Assembly (NCBI GenBank): GCA_030435675.1
Contig: CM059624.1
Span: 5,852,769 to 5,916,768, forward strand
From: Steinernema hermaphroditum
Taxonomy: Eukaryota > Nematoda > Chromadorea > Rhabditida > Steinernematidae
Reading direction: 5' to 3'
DNA: 64,000 bases
In this document: one piece after another, positions 46,155 through 57,395 of the stretch
How the letters are laid out: each line of letters starts with the position of its first letter
Numbering within the stretch: the stretch's first letter is position 1
Made by a program: the position numbers and the translations under genes
The notes under the pieces: generated by a model
The model's input: only the letters and a program-made list of their open reading frames with translations
Database searches by the model: none
What the model was told of the DNA's origin: nothing

Positions 46155-49100
46155 CTGAAAGCAAAGCTCGTTAGACACCCGCCACTTCCGCCACTTCCGT
46201 CGGCCGATCCACGACCAGGCGCGTGTATGTAGTAAGTCACTTGTTTTCGTTTCTGATAGATCACGACCGATTAACGAGCCCGCAGGGGACACTCCAAAGA
46301 CAGAGACCCTTCCTGAGCGGTCGACGATTACTAAACTATACGACACGGCGGAAGAACACGGGTAGCCGGGCATCAGAGGGCGGGGGAGGGACGCAAAAAA
46401 GGCGAAGACGAACGGGCTAATGAATGGACGTCGCGCGACGGAAGAACCCACGGGGAACCGGTCGACGCCGGAAGTGACGCCCGCCGGGGAGTTTGCAGCT
46501 CGCACGAACTACTTGAACCGGCCTCTGGGCGCTGAATCACGGAGACGCCCTGGCCGCCCGTGGATGGCGACCAGAGATGACGTTTCCCTTTTTCATAAAG
46601 CACGTTCCATAAATAGCCTCTGTTCCGCAAACAAAGAGCGACGATCTACAGGCGGAAGCCGAGAGATCGACGTTGGTCAAAAAAGTACAAATGAGAACCG
46701 ATTTGTGGTGGAGAAACTGGAGCGAGAGCTCGAGCTTGCAGAGTCAGGTGTACTTTGCAGTTTTCAACTACGGTAAGTAGTGTAACGAAGGCACAAATCA
46801 GTGACATCACTGAAAGCACTTTTGGAATGGGTGATAACAATTCCATTAATAGCTAGTGTACGGTACTAGGCATCTTTGTATTCGTTTTATACAGGACTAT
46901 CGGACTAGAATGCCGCAGGAGAAATCCTTAATTAATCGAGAGGCGAGAATTAATCGTCAAGGAGCAAATTTATCAGATGAGATCAAAACTGTCAAGAAAA
47001 CAACCGTTCCTCTTATTTATCGCCTTAGCCCAATTGGCATCATATATGTATAGATCGTAAGAAAAAGGCAGTAAAAGAATAGTGTTCCGTGAGATGGCCT
47101 CTGATTCTTCCTGATTTATCAACTCGACTCACGAGCACTACGCTCTGTAACTTTCTCACATACGCAAGCGGAACAGAATACGGGTCACGTAGTTACGGTC
47201 GTTGAGTGGTCAAGAACGGAACTGAGCCCACTGATGTAGGTCTTCTGTAAATAACTTGCCATAAATGTTGTACGGTAGCATTCAATGAAAACCAAATATA
47301 TCGATGAGTACAGGTGATAACTAACTAAACAATCAGAGCAAGACAAAGCAGTGAAACGGAAGAACATCAAGGCATTTTAAATTTGAACATTTCAGTCATT
47401 TGACTATCATACTCGGTGTTATAGCAATTCATTCTTAACAAAGGCCGACAAAAAGAGCAAATACCAAAGTTCAAAAACCACAACCCATCGACAACGATGA
47501 TTACACTATTATGAATTAAGGCGTCATTCTGGAAAGACAACGATATTTTGAATCTAGACAAACAGATCGACGCAACAGTTCTACGACTTATAACACAATT
47601 TTCAAACTTCCGAGAAGTCATAAGTGAGTGGTTTCACCTGGTGTCAATTACCCGAAGCATTGCTGATCTGCAATCAAAGCTTCACTCAACCAGGACTGAC
47701 CCCACAATGATGGTAACGACACGCCTCAAAACGTGAATAGATTTTAAGTGGACACAATCCGAACAATTTCGCTTGATGATATTACGAGTTGAGCCAGTGA
47801 ACCACTTCCCAAGGCTAACACCAAAAATTTTGAAATATCTTAATTTAACTGCTTATCAGACGACGTCATTCAATCAGGACTCCCTATGGGAGGAGCAAAG
47901 TGGTTTAGAAACACCCCTTCCCATCATCCGTTGCAAAAACCAAAACGCTGCAAAAGCGCAATTGTTTACCCCGGCCGGTTCACATGATTCTGAGTGACTC
48001 GACCAGGGTCGTCACGTTTTTATCAGCTCCCGGGTCGGTAACCAAACATCAAACAAAAAATCGTCTACCAGGGTCCTTTTACGACGTCGCTAATTAGCCA
48101 AATGCGTTTGACAAGGACACAAAAAGGACCGCTCTGATGGTTTGCAATAAAAAGAGTCGACGGCGAAAAAAACAGATTTGGTGGTTGGGCCGTTTTATGA
48201 CCCGCCAACGGCAAAAAGTACAGTCGTAACGTGGCGGCCAGTAGTAAAAACAACTCGACCGGCAGAAATCAGGGGACTTAGAATTCGCCTTGAGGACTTG
48301 GGGAGAGGCCAAGTGGTGGAGGACTAATTAAATTTAGTCTCCAAAAGTGTTTTCCAGGAAAAGGATCTTCCGGGCGACGAGATGAGAAGATGAATGACGT
48401 AAGAAAATTAAGGGCATCCATTCACTCTTTTCAAACGAAGCTAATTTTGGAGACGTAATTGAGTAGAACCGGACACAGCCTTAAATAGTTTCCATCTCTG
48501 CCTTCCGGAAGCGAGTGTTTACCGACTCGATCTCGATGTTTCCGAAGAAAGATCCGTCTGACAAGAAGAAGAATCACTTCACCGTCAATCACTCGTCTCA
48601 AAATAAACGGAGAACTTGTTTCGCTTGATGCATCAGTTTTAGAATCACAATCCTTGTTCGGTGTTTTTGCGATCCGAACTCATCGACGAACTTTCATCTT
48701 TGGACGGAGACCGGAGAGATGTGATAACAAAAAGGGCGATGGATACTGTACTTTAGGACTCGGGGTGACAAGTTTAGCGAAGTGCGGCGTTCACGACATC
48801 AAGATTTCAACGAAGCCAACCGAAAGTCGGAAGAAAACCTCAATGAGCTTTCCTCTTAGCATGTAACGATATGTTTCTCTTTTTTTCTTTTGCGGTTTAT
48901 GTCACCACAATTGCACAGTTGCGGATTTTGGATTTTGGAACATGGAATTGTGGTTACAGAAATCGGCCTCAGATTTAAGCATCGGAAGCAATAGGTAACC
49001 AGCGAGAGGCGCGTCTGGTGAACCAGTCGAACGGACACCCTTGTTAGATTTATTTTGACAGTCGCTTTCGCGGTCTTATTTGTTTGTTGTTTTCGGCTAA

Positions 49101-49253
49101 CACTTGCGGGCTCTAATGACCAAATCAGTTCTGCCAATGAAAATACAGTTCTGTCAATCCAATGCAGTTTTGATCACTATTCCCTAATAGAGTCTAATAA
49201 TTGTTTGCAAATAAATCTATTTATTTTTTTTGTAGGAGCATTTTATGCATTAA
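46155..49253. other. no confident gene
   Basis: GC-richer until about 46.8 kb, AT-rich after. A 30-codon frame at 48538 (MFPKKDPSDKKK...) has no splice support. It also contains the region downstream of the HMG-CoA lyase stop. Confidence 0.35.
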
Positions 49254-50670
49254 TCACTTCTTAGCCATCAAAGCTCTGGAACATTTCGATGCATTTGATC
49301 TGTTCATCACGGAACATATCCATTCTCCTGTTTCCGCGAGCCTGTCGAGATTCACTCCAGTGTTGAACCCCAAATCGTGCAGCATGTAGACCAAATCTTC
49401 AGAAGCCACATTTCCCGAAGCACCTTTCGCAAAAGGACATCCACCAAGTCCACCGACGCTGCTATCGGCCGTTCGAATTCCCCTCTAAAAGCGATTTCCG
49501 AGGATCTGCCGAATAGCAAGAAACTCACATCGATTGCAACGAGCACATTGGCCAGAGCTTGGCCGTATGTGTCGTGGAAGTGAACTGAGAGCTTGTCAGG
49601 TCCTTCCACTTTGAGCACTTCGTCCAGCATGCGTGTCACGCTCGCCACACTTCCGATGCCGAGTGTATCCCCCAACGATACTGAAGAAGGTCCTTTTATT
49701 GGAATGCTATGGAACGTTACCTTCGTAACATCCCATTTCCAGTAGCGCCTCTGCTCCTTTGGCTACTTGCTTAGGGTCCGTTTTCCCATCGTAGGGACAT
49801 CCGATGACCACCGAAAGGTACCCACGCACCTTGAGTCCCTTCTTTAGGGCTTCTGCCACAAACTCCTTTGTTCGCTTTAAGTTCTCCTCTATTGTGCAGT
49901 TCGCGTTTATCCTAAAAAAATATGCGGAAAATAAGCTTTTTCGAATCGTCATTGTCATCTTGTTGGTTCGTCTTCTTACCTTCATGCTCAAGGCTCGCGA
50001 AAGAACATAAGATTACAAGGTTTTAAAATTATTCTTATCTTAAATTTCAAATGCGCTTTTATGAAGATCCTATAAGCACACTCTAGAACCATTTCTCAGA
50101 GAACATACTCGCTTTAGATCACCTACTTCGAGAACCCTTCAGAGCAGGAGGAGAACACGGCTATCTCCTCAACGTTGTTGTTCTTAGTCTGCAAATTAGA
50201 ATCTGTCCTCGATCGATACTTCCGTTGTTTACCGCGTGACGCAGGCCAGCGGCGTTCAAAACAAGAACAGGATACGAAGTGCCGGGGAATCGATCGATTC
50301 GGCTCATCACTTCCTCGCCGTCTTTCAGCTGTAATATCAATGATCACGCACCTTCTTCGTCTTCGCTACCTGTGGGATCCATTTAGGCGAAACGAAGCTC
50401 GCAGCCTCGATCGTCTTGAGACCACAGGCGCTTAGGCGGTTGACTAGTTCCACTTTTTGCGCTGTCGCGATGAACGTCTTAAATCATATGTTTAAGATGA
50501 AATTTATGTATTTGCGGACGGACTTTTTCATTTTGGAGACCATCGCGTGGGCCGACTTCGTACACTTTGAAGAACTCATTAGGTTTGGCCTTCGTAGTCT
50601 AAAGATCGAATCTCGTCTGGACGACAGAAAACATTACCAGGCGCCGGCAGAACCGGAGAGAGTTGAGCAT
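49254..50670 (-). CDS. hydroxymethylglutaryl-CoA lyase, mitochondrial
   Basis: Eight exons: 50670-50638, 50598-50520, 50461-50370, 50328-50233, 50188-50127, 49911-49721, 49680-49529 and 49484-49254, 311 aa (human enzyme 325). The enzyme splits HMG-CoA into acetoacetate and acetyl-CoA, the last step of leucine breakdown and of ketone-body synthesis. The first 11 residues ([11 protein letters not shown]) look like a mitochondrial presequence. Family landmarks: [11 protein letters not shown] with catalytic Asp30, SFVSPKW, the metal-site VHFHDTYGQ (His218, His220), and [14 protein letters not shown] with the active-site Cys251. The end (ALMAKK) lacks the peroxisomal CKL signal of the human protein. 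The intron after NEKV has a GTCCGC donor, placed there because it restores NEKVPQKVELV. Confidence 0.96.
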
Positions 50671-52667
50671 GGCGACGGGAAGAGGAACTGCTCGGAGTCA
50701 CGTTTCGTGGGTTGTTTGTCGGAAAGAGTCGCGTAGTCCGCCGAGAACAAACTACAAGTTGCGTCTTCCTGCAGGCCGTTGGGAACCGATCGATGCCATG
50801 AGAATTCGGCAATCAATCAAAAACTAACGTTCAAGCGGATGTTTTTTGTTTTTACTGTGTAGTTTTTGTAAAGTGATTTCTGTTGCCAAAACTAATCGGA
50901 GGAATACAGTGCAATAAATTATATTTGTGTTTTTTACTCTGCTCCAGTTGACCTGTGGAAACGAAAGCATAATAGAAAGGGATGTGCTTGTCAGGAGCGA
51001 ATTTTGGTGTGAATTCAACAGAATTTGATATTCCTGAATCGCAATTCAAACTCTGGCACAACAATATGAAAAAAGAACAAAGAACTGTTCACTCACTGTC
51101 AACATAGATGGAAAGCACCAAATGAACCGCAAATCTCTCCTATTTGCCCCGAAGTACAGGATTCTACAGGGTCATACACCGTCAACTCACAAAAATTTTG
51201 ACCGAAACTTTATACAAACAATTAGAATATTCCAACAAATAAGGATATTACAAGAGATGATCGATATGAATACTCTGCACAACGATGGAGGCTTAGAGGA
51301 TAAAGGCGAGACGCTTCATGAAGTTTTTCACGATGGTCGCGAATGTCTTCTGGTTCAATCCGCTTTCAGGGACACCAAATAGCGTATTTTGTAGCGTTGT
51401 CCTTGCCCTCTAAGATGCTCCACACCGAATAGTCCATGGCTTTTAAATCTGGATAACTTGACGGCCAAAACGGTTTGTGCCGCTTAGCACAGATCTCGCG
51501 ACAAACAGCTATTGTTGGTTTTGATCCGAGGGACGGTGTTGAAAAAAAACTTCCAAATTTTTTTGTACACCCCGTAGATCTCGAATTGGCCTACAGGAGG
51601 CGAACTGCTGTAGCTTAGTGACGGTAGATCCATACCATTTGGCAGGCAGTCTGGACCCTTGGTAGACAGTGTGGTGCAAACTTATAGACGAACCCATCTT
51701 TAATGATCGAATTTTGTGAAGCGCGGATCATACCACCGGAAAGCGCCCTTCACACGACGCATGATGGAGAAAAGTCGCGCGCTAAAGGCACGCTTATCTG
51801 TCTAGAAAAGGCGTTAGCATCGTCATGTGTATCATTTTTGTGTGCTTGAAAAGAGCTTGAAGCGGTGGGTTTCAAAAAGGACTAGCAGCTCCCAACTTTG
51901 TAACATGGATCAACGAAGTTATGAGTATAAACCGGGGGAGGCTCTATCATTCACTTTTGTGATAATAAAGATCTGTATTTGAAACTCGCTGCAGGTTGTA
52001 GGTCCATATCCAGAGAACAGGAGCGAAGCATGTCGTGGTAGACATGTTTCAGTGTTTTGTAGACGAACGTGAATGACCTTCGCGTCTTCTACCATCGATC
52101 ATCTCGTATTTTTGACGCGACAATCGTGAGTAAACAACAGCTATGGAAAATAACGTCTGCGGCAGGTACATCCTGTTACATCAATTGTGAAATGTTACAA
52201 TCGAATCCGACCTCCTAGCCCCTATCCTGAATTCTCCGAAAACAGAATTGAATGATCTCATCGAGATCAAAATGTGTCAAATTGTGGAACCGACGTCACC
52301 GTGTGCCCTAAAATAAGAGACGTTTCAAAGAAATCTCAGTCGACCTTCGGTCTTTCTCCCCATTTTTCGCCCAAAGAACCCCAAACCGGCCGCGAGGAGG
52401 CCGTAAACAACAGTCTCGGCCGATCTACACGCGAATCCCACTTCGACGAACGTCATCAGCCTTCTTCAAAAAGTTCGTCTTTCGCCAATCCGCGTGACTC
52501 AGCGCCGATCGCCGTCAACCCAGTTTCTTGAACCCCACCACCCCGTCCTAATTAAAAACGCCTGTGAAGTCCTCGTGGCGACGACTCGAAGCGCCGACGG
52601 TCGCGCGCGAAGATCTTATCGACCGCAGCGTCTTCTCGTCTGCGTCGACGCCTTCCCGCCACAAGGA
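50671..52667. other. no gene recognised
   Basis: Promoter side of HMG-CoA lyase and then AT-rich DNA. An open frame extends upstream of the ATG at 52668, but the signal peptide marks that ATG as the start. Confidence 0.4.
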
Positions 52668-53911
52668 ATGTTTCATCGCCTTCTGCTGGTCGTCCTCCTC
52701 TGTCCCGCGCTCCTCGATGCCTACAGTATCCGTCTCCCCGCAGCCTACGCCGACCATCACCCATGTGTAAGCAGATGCGTCGCCAACTTCTCCTTCTACG
52801 GATATCCGACGAACATTCTGGAAAGCGACGACTACGCCGCCTACTTGGTGAACCTCACGTCCATCTGTCCGTGAGTCGAGATCAGCTGAGAGGGGTCATC
52901 ATGGCACAAATCTCAGGGTTCTCCTCAATGCGCATGACTGCGTGGACCAGTGCAACGACCGGACTTTCAATCCGTTCTCCAAGAGGCTGTACGAAACGAT
53001 GTGCAAACCTGATCGTATAGCAGGTAAGCATCAGGTGGTTAAACAGATGATAAGGAAGAGATGGTATCTGATAGAAAGGCACTTGAATCTTGTTTGGTTT
53101 TTGGTTGTTTGCGTATTTTTTGACAAAAGCATGACAAAAGAAAAGCGTTTAGATCGAATTGGAAGTCCTTTTCACACAATTTCCGCTTTTCTGCTTCGAT
53201 TCATTAAAATGGAAGCAGAAAGCTCTTCCGCTTCAGATGTAATAAGACGAGATGAGCATCGTCTTTTAATTTTTTATTCATGGCGATCTAAAAAGTTCTT
53301 CCGCGTTTTCTTAATTTGTTGTAATGAATCGTATTACACTGGAGACAGAAAAAAAGACAACGCTGAGCAGATCGAGATCACTGAAAATTAGCTAAATTTC
53401 AACGCTCAAAAGAGGATTCCCTCTCTACCTCATCCCATTTTCAGCCCTACAACCTCACCTCGACTGCCTTAAAGAACAAAGCGACACGATCAAGGAAGAA
53501 TGTGTGGAGGTCTGCGGCTCCATGGAAGAGATCGTCACTTCGATCTCGAACCTCACCTACCAAAACGAAATGAAACACGACGCTCACCTCGAGCAGAAAA
53601 TCACCCTCTTCGAGAAGTACCAGTGCGGCCGCGTCAAATGCTACGTGCAGTGCAGCCGCTCCTTCTTCTCGAAGCTGTGTCCCCGAGTCCACGGCGTGTC
53701 CGGCGGCACTATGCTGCAAACATTCATCCTGGACACGCTCCGGGCGAACCTCGACGACATGCAAGCTCTGCATACGAAAGACAGCGGCCCTCTTCTGCCC
53801 AACTGCACCTTTGTTTACAAACCCGACGACTTGTTCAGCTCCGCTCCAAGGCACTTTTATAGTTTGTACATAATTGTTGTTGTCACTCTACTCCTCATTA
53901 AACATTTCTGA
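52668..53911 (+). CDS. secreted cysteine-rich CPG4-like protein (1 of 3)
   Basis: Exons 52668-52870, 52917-53023 and 53445-53911, 258 aa. A signal peptide opens it (MFHRLLLVVLLCPALLDA). Two Cys-paired modules follow: an N-terminal one (CVSRCVANFS ... CVDQCN ... MCKPD) and a C-terminal one (CLKEQSD ... ECVEVCGS ... CGRVKCYVQCSR ... LCP ... NCTF). The last 20 residues are hydrophobic (YIIVVVTLLLI) and could be a membrane or GPI anchor. The spacing resembles the nematode CPG4 (chondroitin proteoglycan 4) domain, recalled but not searched. Sequons NFS and NLT are present. The tail overlaps the convergent neighbour gene by 24 coding bases. Likely extracellular; function unknown. Confidence 0.8.
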
Positions 53912-55382
53912 GGTGTTCAGCGCGTAGCTGCACTCCGTCAGCTTCGGGTTTAAGATCTCCTCGGGTTTTCTCTTGCTCAGGAGGTCTTCTTTGCCGGCGT
54001 CAAGCACCTTCTGGAAATAGGACCTGAAGAAGGCGCCTGATTCGTCGCCGCATTCCTTTGAGATCTCTTGGAGACTGCAACGTGCCATGCACTTTATAGT
54101 CCTAAGGTGGTCATTGCACAAAGAAACTGACTGCGGTACTCCTACTTGCACTCAGAGTTCCTGACGTCGTAGAGTTCGTTTTGAACGGTACTGGCGTTAG
54201 ATCCCTGGAGCACCAGCTGGTTGAGGTTCTCGACTTTGCTGCGGAGGATTCTGACTTCGCCGCAGGAGTCGACGCACGCCTTCTTTATCTGGTCATGTTT
54301 CGCTTCGAAGCAGGATTTGTGAGGCTTTGCAGCTGGAAAAGTAAGGTCAGAAAGGATGGAGTAGTAAGATGAAGTAGGTTTGAAAAGATTCGTTTTGAAG
54401 AAAGCTGACTTTGTAGAATAGTAGTGAACGTCTCAGATGGACTTTTCAAAGGGTGAATTCGGTTAAATTAAACAAGAGCAACACGTTCTTCGTTCATTCA
54501 AATACTGATCTGTAGTTAATGCTGGATGCAATCCAAAACCAATTTACGCAAGTCGTCCGTTTTGGTCCTGCCCGTCCGGCTTCCCTGAATTGGGCCCATT
54601 CAATCCCCCGCGAAATGAGTTCGCCCATCAGCCTCTAAACTCCAGCCAGAAACAGTCAGGCAAACGTATTGACCATTTTCACAGCCTTTGTTGTAAATGC
54701 TGGCTTTCCCAACTGGTCAAAATAATATGAAGTTAGAGTTGATCATATGCAGTCTCATTATCATCGTTTCACATCGGAATTTCAATTTTTACTATTGTAA
54801 CAATAGGTCACGTCACATTATGGACTGTCAATACAAGTTGGTTGCCAGTTAACATCTTTATGTTCTGGGGAATAGCCTTGCTTGTCAGTTGATCAATGTC
54901 ACTATCACTCTTTTTTATTGGTAGCTTTACACTACCCCTGATCAAGTTAAACTCCTCATAAAAACCTACCATTGATCATCTCCTCTGAGCAAATAACGGT
55001 CATCGGTTTTTTGGCGAAGGGGTTCTGGAACTGCGGGTCGCATTCATCGATGCAGTCCTTTCCGTAGGAGATTACACTAAAGAAACACGCTTCACAGAGA
55101 GTTTAAAGCGAATCCAAAACCTGCAGATGTCTTCCAAATGCGACATGAAGTACGCGTAGCTAACCGATCTCGAAGGTCGGATCTCCATCTCCGGGTCGAT
55201 GACCGTGTCCAAGCAGGTGATGATGCATGGCGACTGATAGCGGGCGATGGGTTCCAAGACGATCGGAGAGAATCTCGTCTCTGAAGGGGATAGAAGCTTT
55301 GAAAAGAGGTAAAAATCTATCTACCGCATGATTTGAAGACGAGAAAAGCGGAGAAAAGGAGAAAATCGATGGCGAGTTGCAT
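53888..55382 (-). CDS. secreted cysteine-rich CPG4-like protein (2 of 3)
   Basis: Exons 55382-55325, 55280-55121, 55076-54970, 54332-54146 and 54101-53888, 241 aa. Signal peptide: MQLAIDFLLFSAFLVF. The Cys pattern matches its neighbours: PCIITC, CIDECD, VICSEE in the first module and SCFEAK, CVDSCGEV, IKCMARCSL, ECGDE and ECSY in the second. Exon phases match copies 1 and 3. Unlike copy 1 it has no hydrophobic tail and should be soluble. The donor after DIC is GTTTTG, a weak site, supported by the 44-nt intron size and by homology. The 637-nt third intron is long. Its first exon lies head to head with copy 3. Confidence 0.8.
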
Positions 55383-55569
55383 CTTCCGCAGAGGTCTTCG
55401 CACTGCGGAGCTCCGAGCAGCGCCGAAGAAGAAGACGGGGCGCGGAACGGGTTTTCGAGGACGAAAGTGAAAGGAGACGCTCTCTCGGTTGTTTTCGGCA
55501 ATTAGGCGGTCATGTGCAAGGGCACTTCTTAGGTTGCCTCGGCTGAGGACCCTGCGACAGTCCTTCCAG
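55383..55569. promoter_or_regulatory. divergent promoter of two CPG4-like genes
   Basis: Only 187 bp separate the start codons at 55382 (-) and 55570 (+), so the two paralogues probably share regulatory sequence. The plus-strand ATG directly follows a TCCTTCCAG acceptor, suggesting trans-splicing, which would place its transcription start within this interval. Confidence 0.5.
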
Positions 55570-57158
55570 ATGAATCGTTGCTCTGTGGTCGTCTTCGGCC
55601 TCCTCCTCTTAGCCTCCGTTGACGGAAGGTGAGGACTCCGGCGAGCCTTCTGCTGTCATCGCTTCTAGGGACAGATCGTGCCGGAGTAAATGTACCCAAA
55701 ACCTCAAGCCCGAAGATCTGAATATCAGCATTTACACCATCGCCAATTATGTGAAGTTCTTCGAGGGACTCGACGAGAAGTGCGCCAAACTGAAGCAGGC
55801 GAGGGATTGTGTGGATCTTTGCGACGACGAACCAGGGAGGAATCCTTATGCAAGCAAAGCCTGGAGGATTGCTTGTATGGAAAGCAACTTGGATAGTAAG
55901 TCATTCAGTACTGATTCGTTTTATGACAGAAAAGAACTCAACAATTTTTTCTCCTTGAAGAAGATACACCTGGTACTAGATTCAAAGCGTAAGCGATTCA
56001 AAGCTTCTATCCCCTTCTTCCCTTCACTAGTACTACTACGCTATATACGTTTATGCTCACAATTCCTATCCAGATGGCTACAATAGAGGATGGAATTATA
56101 TGTTTTACTAGAATTTCAATTAATTTTGCACAGTACGATCAGCACATACCTGTTCCGAAAAAAAGGGACATTTGACAAACAAAAAAAAACTCTAAAATTT
56201 TTTGTCCTTGAAGGAAATTATCCAACTAGTACTATCGTCTCATACATTGGCGGTACTACGAATAGCTGCACCCCCTACGTTCTATTGCCGATTTACCCAG
56301 CATTTTAAAACATAGGTATTTAACCAAGGGCACTGTCAGATGTACAATTTATCAAGCAGAACCATAGTGTTGTTTGTTGTCCATCCGGGACCCAGTGTGC
56401 CAATTATGAATATTTTTTCATGTAGATCAGTACATACTTGTTTCGAAGATCCCATTTGGAACAGTCACAACATATCTGTCGTTTAGAAAAAGGTAAAAAT
56501 CGTTTTTCATTCGTTTTTTTTTTCCAAAATGTGAACAAATCCGACTGTTTGCTATAAGTTTCATTGTCATGATCACTTTGAATTTTGCAGCAAGTACCTT
56601 AACGTTTCAGCCATAAACAGTATCACCCCATGTCTGAAGGAAGAAGGCGACAAAGTGAAGGAAGCCTGTCGTGAAGTATGTGGTTCGACAGACGCCTTCG
56701 ACGAGCAGGAATCCGACGAAGACGAACGGACTTCCCTGTCGAGATTGCGCATGGTACGTCTAACCAGCTCCAAGTGCAGGTAGCTCTATCCTCGCCTCCA
56801 TCTCACCATGCATCATAGTTACGTGAAATGCTTCTTGCAATGCTCCCGCAAAGAATACTCCAAATCGTGCCCTAAACTGGAAGATTCCGATACATCAGTC
56901 GGCGAGTTCATCGGAAACTTCTACGATCGTCTAATCAAAGCCGCGCGAGAGGAGATGACTCCACTGGATACAGTGACCGACTTTCTGCAGAGGATGCGAA
57001 TCCTGGAATGCAGCTTCATGAACAACCCGGTGGAAGTGTTCGATCCACCAGTTATGGTTGGAAGAACGGGATCGAAAGTTAGGGGAATATTCGACACGAC
57101 GATGGACAGCATCCAGTCGTTCCTCAATGGGTTCGTCAGAGAGTTCACTTTACGATAA
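55570..57158 (+). CDS. secreted cysteine-rich CPG4-like protein (3 of 3)
   Basis: Exons 55570-55628, 55669-55895, 56611-56779 and 56819-57158, 264 aa. Signal peptide: MNRCSVVVFGLLLLASVDG. The Cys modules match copies 1 and 2: SCRSKC, CVDLCDDE, ACMES, then PCLKEEG, ACREVCGS, VKCFLQCSR, SCPK and ECSF. The exon 3 acceptor was chosen at AACGTTTCAG (phase 1), which aligns with copy 1; a nearer CAG would lead into a stop. After the last Cys, about 45 residues (VFDPPVMVG...) are unique to this copy and form no membrane segment. The 715-nt second intron is the longest of the trio. Likely extracellular. Confidence 0.8.
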
Positions 57159-57395
57159 ATTGAGGCATATATTAACCTCCCTATAGTACATCAAATAAAC
57201 GGAATCGGCCGCTCCTATTCGATTTGATAAAAAACGAACAGTCAAAACCTGACTGCAACCTCTTCCCAAAAGTGCGTTCTCTTTACTGAACTTGTACTTC
57301 GATCACTTCTGTCACATGGGCCCATTAATGTAACTCGATTTATTTTCCAATTCCGTCAACAAGAGACCATTCGAAGATCGTTGTGCGTACCTCGT

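Noticed and set aside
46119..46505. 128-codon minus-strand frame
   Set aside because: GC-rich chance frame; the splice-bounded exon at 46058-46154 uses a different frame.
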